64,000 nucleotides of DNA, from contig JAYRMR010000013.1 of the NCBI GenBank assembly GCA_041912595.1, forward strand, positions 1 through 64,000, written 5' to 3'. The notes under the pieces are model-generated. The model had not been told where the DNA came from and made no database searches. It saw nothing but the letters and a program-made list of their open reading frames with translations. A program made the translations under genes and the position numbers. Within the stretch, counting starts at the first letter, position 1. Every line of letters starts with the position of its first letter. Of this stretch, positions 6,846 to 14,376 are shown piece by piece. The stretch comes from Roseateles_B sp041912595. Lineage in GTDB: Bacteria > Pseudomonadota > Gammaproteobacteria > Burkholderiales > Burkholderiaceae_C.

Positions 6846-7694
6846 ATGTCCTCGAGTTCTTCCCGTTTCTTGCTGTCCGCCCTTTGCCTGCTCTCACTGG
6901 CCTCGGCCCATGCGCTGGAGGTGACTCCGCCGCGTGGCTACCAGTTCAGCAAGCCGCCGGAAGTGAAGCAGCACGGGATCTACACGGTCTACATCCGGTG
7001 TGCGTCGAAGTTCTGCGGAAGCATCGCTACTGGCAAGACCGGTGACCTGGAACTGGAGGGCAAGACCTCCCGCTATACGGTCAACGCCATCAGCGACCAG
7101 AACGAGATGGACAGCCGCGCCATCAACAAGGAATACCTGGCGCTGGCCGCGAAAGCGGGTGGTGCACAGGTGGATGAAGGCAATTCGATCGGTCCGAACG
7201 TGTACCGCATCCCTCGTGCCAACGGCAAGGGCGCGGACTGGATCGTGATCGAGCACAACTACGGTCGCCGCTTCGAGATGACCGTCATCGAGGAAGCGGC
7301 CCAGGAACTGACGGCCACGATCACGGCCTCCCAGATGGGCCAGTCGATCGATGCCACCGGCAGCGTCGCGCTCTATATCGAGTTCGACACCGCCAAGGCC
7401 ACGATCAAGCCTGCGGGCGAGGCCACCGTGAAGGAGATCGCCGCGCTGCTCAAGAGCCAGCCGGCGCTGCGCCTCTCGGTGGAAGGCCACACGGACAACG
7501 TCGGCCAGGCCGCCGACAACAAGCGCCTCTCGCAGGCGCGCGCTGAAGCCGTCATGAAGGCCGTGGTCGCCCAGGGCATCGATGCCAAGCGACTCAAGGC
7601 CGTCGGCCAGGGGCAGGAGTACCCCATCGCCGACAACCGGACCGAGGAAGGCCGCGGCAAGAACCGCCGGGTCGAACTCGTCAAGATGAAGTGA
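6846..7694 (+). CDS. OmpA-domain protein, paralogue 3 (Tad locus)
   Basis: This 282-residue protein has a signal peptide (MSSSSSRFLLSALCLLSLAS, cut near AHA) and a mature start (LEVTPPRGYQFS) matching paralogue 1 (LEVSPVKGYAG). A Cys pair occurs at IRCASKFCGS. The C-terminal OmpA peptidoglycan-binding domain covers about 165-280 (IEFDTAKATI, VEGHTDNVGQAADN, LSQARAEAVMKAVVAQGIDA). It lies between the pilin and the TadG-like gene, so it probably anchors the pilus machine or secretin to peptidoglycan. It shares more of its N-terminal domain with the copy at 2825 than with the one at 3667. Confidence 0.87.
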   Translation: MSSSSSRFLLSALCLLSLASAHALEVTPPRGYQFSKPPEVKQHGIYTVYIRCASKFCGSIATGKTGDLELEGKTSRYTVNAISDQNEMDSRAINKEYLALAAKAGGAQVDEGNSIGPNVYRIPRANGKGADWIVIEHNYGRRFEMTVIEEAAQELTATITASQMGQSIDATGSVALYIEFDTAKATIKPAGEATVKEIAALLKSQPALRLSVEGHTDNVGQAADNKRLSQARAEAVMKAVVAQGIDAKRLKAVGQGQEYPIADNRTEEGRGKNRRVELVKMK

Positions 7695-7743
7695 AGCAGG
7701 GGCGGCACGAGCCCGCCCCCTGAACGAGAACGAGGGAGTCGCC

Positions 7744-9270
7744 ATGGTTTGCGAGATGGCCACCGTGCGTGGCCCGGGCAGCGCTTTGCCCAAACACCGC
7801 CGGCCGACCGGCGCCAAGCCCCAGCGGGGCCAGGCCATGATCTGGATGCTGGGCATGCTGGCAGCCAGTGGCGCGGTCATGTTCGCGCTGTTCAACACCT
7901 CGCAGACCACGGTGAGCAAGGAGCGCACCATCAATGCCGCCGATGCCGCGGCATTGGCAGGGGCGACGGCCGAGGCCCGCCTGCTCAACCTGATGGCCTA
8001 CAACAACCGCGCCATCATCGCCAACGAAGCCTTCCTGATCCAGTTGCTCAGCCTGGAGGGCTGGACGCAGTATGTGGGCAAGACCGCGAAGACGTTCGGC
8101 ACGATCCTGCACATCCTGAGCTTGATCCCGCCGATCTCGGCACCCGCCAATGCCGCTGCCACGGCGCTGGACAAGGCAAGCACCGCCGCAGACAAAGCCC
8201 ACGATGCGGTGAGCAGCGGGGCCACGCCCGTCGTCATCACGATGCTCGAGACAGCCAAGAGCGTCGCCAAGTTGTCTCATGGCGCCATCCGTGAAACCGG
8301 CAGCTTCCTGGCTGCCGACGCGGCACGCGCCATCGCCTCCGCCAACCGCACGGACTTCGGCGGACGCCACGACCCGGGCCAGAGCGTTCTGGAGACGCCC
8401 GCGATGATGGGCGTCACGCTGGGCATGAACCTCACGGACTGGCGCAACTTCACCAAGATCTACGAAGGCTCCGAACGCGGCGACGCCAAGCAGGTGCTGC
8501 TGGACTCGCGGGATGCCTTCACCACGAGCCGGCCCGGCCGCTCGTGGCTCAACTTCAAGTTCGATGTCATCCCCCTGGTGCGGCGCGTCGGCCTCGAGAA
8601 GAACGGCGGCTCCCAACTGGTCGGCTTCGACCGCTGGGAGACGCAGGACACCCTGGAGCTGCTGACCTGGACCAAACGGCGCCCGTGGAGCGGCTGGCGA
8701 CTGAATCCCAGCGACGGCCTCCCCCTCGGCTGGGGCCGCGCCACGGCGGATGACACCGAGAACAAGGGCAATGTCTGGTCGCCCTCCCGCCTGGCCCAGC
8801 GTCGGGCGCGCAACGACGGCGACGCGCACGGCGGCTGGTCCGGCGTGCCATCGCTCTACAACGTCGCGGACACCAGCGAGCCGGCCCGCGCTGGCCTGGG
8901 CGTGGACTTCCTCGTGGCCGTCGGACGCCCGCAGGGCAATGACATCACGACTACCTCGCTGAAGATGGGCAGCACGAGCACCAGCGTCCTGGGCGCGACG
9001 GACATGCCGCAGGCTCAGGATGCGGGCCGCCATACGGCATTCGCCAAGGCCCGCGTGAGCTTCGAGCGGCCCCAACGGGGACTTGCCGGTGACACCACCG
9101 CAGCGCCTCTGTGGCGTCGCGACACCGCGAAGGAATATGGCTCGCTCTACAGCCCTTACTGGCAGGCGCGCCTCGCCGACCTGACGGTGGGCGAGAAGAC
9201 GGCCATGCTGGCCGCCGTCGGACTGACGCCGGACTACCTCGTCTACACGCCGGGAGCGCAGTCCAAATGA
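7744..9270 (+). CDS. TadG-like Flp pilus assembly protein
   Basis: This 508-residue protein has the TadE/G-like N-terminal segment: a basic region, then RGQAMIWMLGMLAASGAVMF (residues 28-47) as membrane anchor, followed by the family's RTINAADAAALAGA motif. The long C-terminal part (about 60-508) is periplasmic and lacks an obvious von Willebrand A domain, unlike classical TadG. TadG-type proteins are minor pilins or assembly factors of the Flp pilus. It starts a tightly overlapped gene string running to 18199: its stop overlaps the next start by ATGA. Confidence 0.75.
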   Translation: MVCEMATVRGPGSALPKHRRPTGAKPQRGQAMIWMLGMLAASGAVMFALFNTSQTTVSKERTINAADAAALAGATAEARLLNLMAYNNRAIIANEAFLIQLLSLEGWTQYVGKTAKTFGTILHILSLIPPISAPANAAATALDKASTAADKAHDAVSSGATPVVITMLETAKSVAKLSHGAIRETGSFLAADAARAIASANRTDFGGRHDPGQSVLETPAMMGVTLGMNLTDWRNFTKIYEGSERGDAKQVLLDSRDAFTTSRPGRSWLNFKFDVIPLVRRVGLEKNGGSQLVGFDRWETQDTLELLTWTKRRPWSGWRLNPSDGLPLGWGRATADDTENKGNVWSPSRLAQRRARNDGDAHGGWSGVPSLYNVADTSEPARAGLGVDFLVAVGRPQGNDITTTSLKMGSTSTSVLGATDMPQAQDAGRHTAFAKARVSFERPQRGLAGDTTAAPLWRRDTAKEYGSLYSPYWQARLADLTVGEKTAMLAAVGLTPDYLVYTPGAQSK

Positions 9271-10268
9271 AGGCGTTCAGCCGCGGCACCGCCGCTCCGG
9301 CCGCAAGTCGTGAACTTGACGGCGTGTGCCCCATGAGTCCGCCCCCCCGGCGTAAGCGCTGGCCGTTCCCTGGCAGGTCCTTTGCTGCGGCCGCCCTGAT
9401 GGCCCTGTTGGCCGGCGGCCTGCATGCCGCAGGCCAGAAGGAGGGCCGTGTGCCGGCGGTCCGCGTCGTGACGGCCGGTCACGCGCCCGCGAGCCAGTTG
9501 CGGGATCAGCTCGAGCCCCTGCTCATGCTGTGTCGCAAGCAGCTGAACCTCCCGCCCGAACCCAGCGGCATGCCCAGCGACGCCGCGCTGGCGCGTGTCG
9601 CCAGCATCGAGACCGAGGTGCTGCTCGATGGCCCCCGCTATGCGAAGTACCAGACCACCCGCAATCTCCTGCCGGATGACAAGGACGGCTGCAAGGTGAA
9701 GGTGCTCCGGCAGTTCACGGTGGAGCTCGAGAGCAGTTGCGACCGGCGCTGGTCCGCCACGTCCGGTGGGCCTGGCTTCAAGGCCGCACCCATGAAAAGT
9801 AGCGAGCTCGTCTACACCCAGGACGCTGAGCAAGCCCGATCCTCGCCGTGCCAGGTCCGCGTGGAGCCCACGCCCGATCTGGTCGCCGCCTGGAAGAAGA
9901 CGTCCCGTCAGCCGGCTGGCCTGGGTGCCCAATGCCTGTGGAGCAACGAGCTCGGTCTGCACCTGGGCGGCAGCAAGGCATCGGCCCATCCCGACCCGCT
10001 CAGCGGCAGCTGCTATGCCGCGGACCTGCCGGACTACCCCTTCACCACCTATCAAGGCAACCGGCGCTCCGTGTCCCTGAAGTTCCGCATGGCACGACTG
10101 CCGGGAGACACCTTCCGGCCGCCGGGCATCGTGGCCGGCCTGCTCGACCAGGAACTGAAGGAATTCAGCATGGATGCCGCAATCCCGGAAGGCCGCTTCA
10201 GTCGCGCGCAGGCCGAGGCCTTCCTGAAGCAGCCCGCCATCGTTCCTCTTGCGGAGCCCAGCAAATGA
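9267..10268 (+). CDS. Uncharacterised secreted protein of the Tad locus
   Basis: The ATG at 9267 overlaps the upstream stop (ATGA) and fixes the start. The 333-residue product has a membrane/signal segment near residues 36-54 (SFAAAALMALLAGGLHAAG). The predicted exported region has at least five Cys, including LLMLCRKQ, DGCKVKV, ESSCDRR, SSPCQVRV and SGSCYAADL, suggesting disulphides. No known domain was recognised. Its place between TadG-like and TadE-like genes, with coupled starts on both sides, makes an envelope role in pilus assembly likely. The exact function is unknown. Confidence 0.75.
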   Translation: MKAFSRGTAAPAASRELDGVCPMSPPPRRKRWPFPGRSFAAAALMALLAGGLHAAGQKEGRVPAVRVVTAGHAPASQLRDQLEPLLMLCRKQLNLPPEPSGMPSDAALARVASIETEVLLDGPRYAKYQTTRNLLPDDKDGCKVKVLRQFTVELESSCDRRWSATSGGPGFKAAPMKSSELVYTQDAEQARSSPCQVRVEPTPDLVAAWKKTSRQPAGLGAQCLWSNELGLHLGGSKASAHPDPLSGSCYAADLPDYPFTTYQGNRRSVSLKFRMARLPGDTFRPPGIVAGLLDQELKEFSMDAAIPEGRFSRAQAEAFLKQPAIVPLAEPSK

Positions 10269-11083
10269 AGCACGCCCTGCCTCTCCCGGACGCCTGCACA
10301 CAGCGCACAGCCCCCGCCACGCGTCGTGCGAGGCAGCGTGGCCAGTCCATCTCCGAGTTCCTGGTGTCGCTGATCGCCCTGGTGCCGGTCTTTCTGGCCA
10401 TCACCTACCTGGGCCGCTATGCCGACCTGCACCAGCGGGCCACGCAGGCCAGCCGGTACGCCGCCTTCCAGCGCACCATGCAGCCGAACACCGCCATCCT
10501 GTCCGACGCGGATCTGCAGGACCAGATGCGCGCACGCTTCTTCCTGGCGCCCAAGGCCCTGCACGATGGCCGCATCCAGTCGGACGACTCCGTGGCAGGC
10601 ATCACCGATGCGAAGAAGTCCCCGGCCATCTGGAGCGACCTGAGCGGCAAGGCGCTGCTGGCCAAGCCGGGCGACGTCACCATGACCTGGGACAGCAAGG
10701 CCATGGGCAACAAATCGGTGGTCAGCGGTCTGGACAAGGCCTTCGGCCTCGTGGGCAAGGACTACACGCCGGGGCACCGCGCCATGGTTGAACTGACGCT
10801 GCTGAACCGTCTGGACCAGACGGAAGCCACGCCCAAGGCGCTGAAACTCGCGGCGGCGACGACCGCCCCCGGGGAGTCCCTCGTCGCCAAAGGCGGCGAC
10901 GGGACCGCCGATGCCGCCCGCCGGCTGGTCCCGGCGACCCTCATCCCGTCCGTTGTCGAATCAGTGCTGGGCTTTGTGATCTCGCTGTTCGAGCAGGATT
11001 CGCCGGACATCGGCTGCATCAAGGCAGACACCGTCCCCACGAATCGACTCAAAGGCGCCACACAGCAAGACGTGTGCCGCTGA
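10265..11083 (+). CDS. TadE/TadG-like pseudopilin
   Basis: The start ATG at 10265 overlaps the preceding stop. A basic leader ends RQRGQ and is followed by SISEFLVSLIALVPVFLAIT (residues 27-46): the cleavage-site Gly, a Glu near +5 and a hydrophobic helix, as in type IVb minor pilins. The C-terminal 220 residues are periplasmic, with a Cys pair close to the C-terminus (GCIKAD, DVCR). It likely contributes to the inner-membrane or pilus-tip complex of the Tad system. It is two bases from the next gene. Confidence 0.75.
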   Translation: MKHALPLPDACTQRTAPATRRARQRGQSISEFLVSLIALVPVFLAITYLGRYADLHQRATQASRYAAFQRTMQPNTAILSDADLQDQMRARFFLAPKALHDGRIQSDDSVAGITDAKKSPAIWSDLSGKALLAKPGDVTMTWDSKAMGNKSVVSGLDKAFGLVGKDYTPGHRAMVELTLLNRLDQTEATPKALKLAAATTAPGESLVAKGGDGTADAARRLVPATLIPSVVESVLGFVISLFEQDSPDIGCIKADTVPTNRLKGATQQDVCR

Positions 11084-11085
11084 TC

Positions 11086-11781
11086 ATGGCCCCCTATCTG
11101 TCTCCTCGGCTGCTGCCGCTCCTGCTGGGCATCGTCTGGGTGTCCGCGCAGGCCACCGACTGGCGATCGCTGGCGCTGCCGGATCGCACCCAGGGCGAAT
11201 GGGTGCTGGGCGAAGCCCGCGTCAACGGCGTCCCGATGCAGACCCAGCGGCTGACGTCACGGCTGACGGTCGAGCAACTGCTCGCGCATTTCGAGGACCA
11301 GTGGAAGCGCTGGGGTTCCGTGCGCCGCGCCACCACCGCGGGCTGGCAGACGCTCAGCGTCAACACGGGTCCGGTGCAACTGACCCTGCAGGCCAAGGCG
11401 GCCCAGGACGGTAGCGAGGGCATCCTGACCCAGGCGGCCTGGCCCGAGCGGCAGCGGGACTTCCTTCCCCCGGAACTCCCTGACCTGCCCCGCACCGACG
11501 CCCAGCAGGTCACCGAGTCCCGCGACGGCCCGCGCCGCAGCCGCCTCGTGCATCTGCTATCCCAGGACAACCTGGAACTCAACCGCCAGCGCTGGCAGGC
11601 CTATGCCCGCCGCAAGGGCTGGGCGCTGACCACCGAGAAGCTGCTCAAGCAGTCCGGGCAGCAGCACTGGCTGGCGAGCTTCACCAGCGGCGGCGCCCTG
11701 ACGCTGGACCTCGTCCTGTCCCAGTCCGACGCCGCTGCCAAAACCAGCATCACCGCCAACTTCCTGGACACCGTGCCATGA
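11086..11781 (+). CDS. Uncharacterised exported protein of the Tad locus
   Basis: The start at 11086 is chosen because it leaves a neat signal peptide (MAPYLSPRLLPLLLGIVWVS, cut after AQA) and begins two bases after the previous stop. The 231-residue product has no recognised domain, no Cys in the mature part and no further membrane helices, so it should be soluble in the periplasm. Two sub-domains of similar size seem present (about 25-110 and 140-225), each with a strand-helix pattern. Its stop overlaps the next pseudopilin start (ATGA). It is probably a pilus accessory factor. Confidence 0.72.
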   Translation: MAPYLSPRLLPLLLGIVWVSAQATDWRSLALPDRTQGEWVLGEARVNGVPMQTQRLTSRLTVEQLLAHFEDQWKRWGSVRRATTAGWQTLSVNTGPVQLTLQAKAAQDGSEGILTQAAWPERQRDFLPPELPDLPRTDAQQVTESRDGPRRSRLVHLLSQDNLELNRQRWQAYARRKGWALTTEKLLKQSGQQHWLASFTSGGALTLDLVLSQSDAAAKTSITANFLDTVP

Positions 11782-11960
11782 CACCGATCCACCGCCGCCG
11801 CCAGCGCGGCCAGGCCACCCTCGAATACGCCATCGCCGCCAGCGCGCTGGTCATGGCGCTGTTCGTCGTCGAGTTCAGCGGCAAGACCGCCGCACAGTAC
11901 CTCGCAGAAGCCGTCCGCGTCTTCTACAAGAACCTCAGCTATTTCCTCTCCCTGCCCTGA
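11778..11960 (+). CDS. Short type IVb pseudopilin (60 residues)
   Basis: The tiny protein is almost only a prepilin: leader MTPIHRRRQRG, then QATLEYAIAASALVMALFVV, with Glu at +5 of the mature form and a hydrophobic helix. A C-terminal amphipathic segment (AEAVRVFYKNLSYFLSLP) follows. Size and motif match minor Flp-type pilins. It is translationally coupled to the gene before it (ATGA) and precedes cpaB by two bases. It may act as a priming minor pilin; the gene at 6475 is the better candidate for the major one. Confidence 0.78.
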   Translation: MTPIHRRRQRGQATLEYAIAASALVMALFVVEFSGKTAAQYLAEAVRVFYKNLSYFLSLP

Positions 11961-11962
11961 CC

Positions 11963-12847
11963 ATGGCCCTCTCCCTGAAAAAGATCAACAGCAACTGGCT
12001 GCTCCTCGGCGCCGCGATTCTCCTGGGCGGCGGCGCAGCCTATCTCGGGGGTGCCGCGCTGAAGCAGCGGATGCACGAGCTGGACGAGCAGGCCAATGCG
12101 GGCAAGGACATGGTCTCCGTCGTCGTCGCGCGGCGTGACATGCAGCGCGGCGAACCCGTCGAGCCCGACTCCTTCGCCGTGCGCAAGGTGCCCAGCGAGT
12201 ACCTCAACGCCGACGCGGTGAAGCCCGGCGACTTCGAGCCCTACGTGACGCAGCGCCTGATCGTCGGCCTCAAGCGCGGCGACGTCCTGCTGCCCGTGCA
12301 CACCGAGGGCAACGGGAACAAGGTGTTCTCGTCCACCCTGGGCGTCGGCAAGCGCGCCCTGACCTTCGAGGTGGACACCGTCAACTCCGTCTCCGGGATG
12401 CTGCGCCCGGGCGACCGCATCGACCTGCTCTACACCGCCAAGGGCCTGGACTCGGTCGATGTCACCCAGCCCCTGCTCTCCAACCTGGAGATCCTGGCCA
12501 CCGACCAGAACCAGACCCGCCGTGACGAGAACGGCAAGGAACGCAACTTCTCGACCATCACCATGGAGCTGTCGCCCCAGGACGCCCAGCGCGTGATCGT
12601 CGCCAAGCAGGCTGGCCGCCTGACCGCCCTGCTCCGCCACCCGGACGACAAGGCCGCCAACCCGAGCGGCGCCATGGACCCCACCGTGCTGCTGAGCGGT
12701 CGCGTGCGTCGCGCCAACGGCGAGCGCCAGGGCATCGAGTACCTGGTCGGCGGAGGCGGCGGCCCGGCTGACATCAAGACCCAGCTCAGCCGCCTGGCGC
12801 TGAGCGGCGAGCTCGGCGCTCCCGCCGCGGCCCCTGCCAAGCCCTGA
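11963..12847 (+). CDS. cpaB: Flp pilus assembly protein CpaB (RcpC)
   Basis: This 294-residue protein has an N-terminal membrane helix at about 11-33 (NWLLLGAAILLGGGAAYLGG) and then a SAF-type domain (VVVARRDMQRGEPVEPDSFA, about 50-115). The remainder (GVGKRALTFEVDTVNSVSGM, GDRIDLLYT) is conserved in CpaB/RcpC proteins. CpaB is a periplasmic inner-membrane protein thought to connect the Tad inner complex to the CpaC secretin and possibly to contact peptidoglycan. It directly precedes cpaC. Confidence 0.9.
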   Translation: MALSLKKINSNWLLLGAAILLGGGAAYLGGAALKQRMHELDEQANAGKDMVSVVVARRDMQRGEPVEPDSFAVRKVPSEYLNADAVKPGDFEPYVTQRLIVGLKRGDVLLPVHTEGNGNKVFSSTLGVGKRALTFEVDTVNSVSGMLRPGDRIDLLYTAKGLDSVDVTQPLLSNLEILATDQNQTRRDENGKERNFSTITMELSPQDAQRVIVAKQAGRLTALLRHPDDKAANPSGAMDPTVLLSGRVRRANGERQGIEYLVGGGGGPADIKTQLSRLALSGELGAPAAAPAKP

Positions 12848-12855
12848 TCGCCGCC

Positions 12856-14376
12856 ATGTCCATCGCATTCAATCTCACGTTCCCCATGTCCTCGACTCCT
12901 ACCCTCGGTCTGGCGCGTCCGCTCGTCCTGCTCGCCTGTCTCACGCTCTGCGCCACGGCCCATGCCGACCCGGCCGGCGACACCCCCGCGGCCGGCCCCG
13001 GCGCGGGCCGCGGCGCGGTGAACCCCGCGGCCGTGCAGTCCACGCTGATCGAGACGGCCAAGCCGGCCCGCGGTGCGGCCAAGCCCGCCCCGGGCCCGGT
13101 CGCCATCGAGTCCGGCCCCACCCGGACCCTGGCCGTGGGCGACGTCTCCACGATCAACCTGCCCGGCGTCGTGCGCATCGCCATCGGCAATGGCGGCCTG
13201 CTGAAGGCCACCGTGGTCGATGACCGCGAGATCGTGCTGATCGCCGAACAGTCCGGCCGCACGACCATGCATGTCTGGCTGAAGAACGGTCGGCAGCTGA
13301 GCTACGAGATCGAGGTGCTGGCCTCGCGCCCCAACCGCGTGCTGGACGAACTCCAGGGCCTGTTGAAGGAGACGCCGGGCCTCACTGCCCGCGTGGTGGG
13401 CGAGCGCGTCGTGATCGAGGGCCGCTACCAGGACAGCACCGTCGCCCAGCGCATCAAGCGCCTGGCGAGCAACTTCCCGCAGATCCTCAACCTCGTGCCT
13501 GACCGCCCGGTGGACGCCGACCCCCTGCAGCTCGAACGCATGGTGCAGATCGACCTGCGCGTGATCGAGGTGAAGAAGCGCGCGCTGGACCAGCTGGGCA
13601 TCAAGTGGGCCAGCGGTGCCGCAGGCCCCACCTTCGCCACCAACGCCCTCGTGTACAGCAACACCCCGTGGCGTCCGGAGACGACCAACGGCTACCCGCC
13701 CGTCAACACCAGCAACCCGATCTACAGCTACCTCGGCATGGCGACGCAGATCACCAGTGCCCTGCGCTTCCTCGAGACCCGCGGCGAAGCCTGGACCCTG
13801 GCCGAACCGCGCCTGAGCTGCCGCAGCGGCGGCGAGGCCAACTTCCTGGCCGGTGGCGAGATTCCCATCCCCGTCGGCCAGGGCAATGGCGCGATCGGCG
13901 TGATCTACAAGCAGTACGGCGTGCGCATCGAGTTCAAGCCCCAGGCCGATGGCCACGGCAACATCGACTCCGGTCTGATGGTCGAGGTGAGCGAGCCCGA
14001 CGGCCGCAACTCCAACGCCGGCTTCATCGCCTTCACGACGAACCGCACCGACACGCAGGTCGCCATGAAGGAAGGGGAACCGCTGGTGATCTCGGGCCTG
14101 CTGCGCCAGCGCACCGAGCGCAGCACCGACGCCGTGCCGGGCCTGGGCCGCATCCCCATCATCAGCAATCTGTTCAAGTCGCGCGACCACACGAACGAGC
14201 AGACCGAGCTCATCGTGATCGCCACGCCGCGCATCATCACGCCCGACTCCGCCCTCACCCGCCTGAGCGTCGACAAGGCCGCCAGCCTGGCGGAGCAGGT
14301 CAACGAACGCGTGACGAGCAAGCTCAAGCCCGAGTCCGGCAGCAACGGCGCCGAGTCGGGCCAGGAGGCACGCTGA
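12856..14376 (+). CDS. cpaC: Tad secretin CpaC (RcpA)
   Basis: This 506-residue protein has a signal peptide (start at 12856, or at the internal ATG 12886, MSSTPTLGLARPLVLLACLT) and a pilus/secretin N-terminal domain (about 90-170, GDVSTINLPGVVRIAIGNGG). A BON-like stretch lies near 160-220. The C-terminal type II/III secretin domain covers about 240-470 and includes the family signature (EGEPLVISGLLRQRTERSTD, VPGLGRIPIISNLFKSRD). It forms the outer-membrane channel for the Flp pilus. Its stop overlaps the cpaF start (TGATG). Confidence 0.92.
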   Translation: MSIAFNLTFPMSSTPTLGLARPLVLLACLTLCATAHADPAGDTPAAGPGAGRGAVNPAAVQSTLIETAKPARGAAKPAPGPVAIESGPTRTLAVGDVSTINLPGVVRIAIGNGGLLKATVVDDREIVLIAEQSGRTTMHVWLKNGRQLSYEIEVLASRPNRVLDELQGLLKETPGLTARVVGERVVIEGRYQDSTVAQRIKRLASNFPQILNLVPDRPVDADPLQLERMVQIDLRVIEVKKRALDQLGIKWASGAAGPTFATNALVYSNTPWRPETTNGYPPVNTSNPIYSYLGMATQITSALRFLETRGEAWTLAEPRLSCRSGGEANFLAGGEIPIPVGQGNGAIGVIYKQYGVRIEFKPQADGHGNIDSGLMVEVSEPDGRNSNAGFIAFTTNRTDTQVAMKEGEPLVISGLLRQRTERSTDAVPGLGRIPIISNLFKSRDHTNEQTELIVIATPRIITPDSALTRLSVDKAASLAEQVNERVTSKLKPESGSNGAESGQEAR

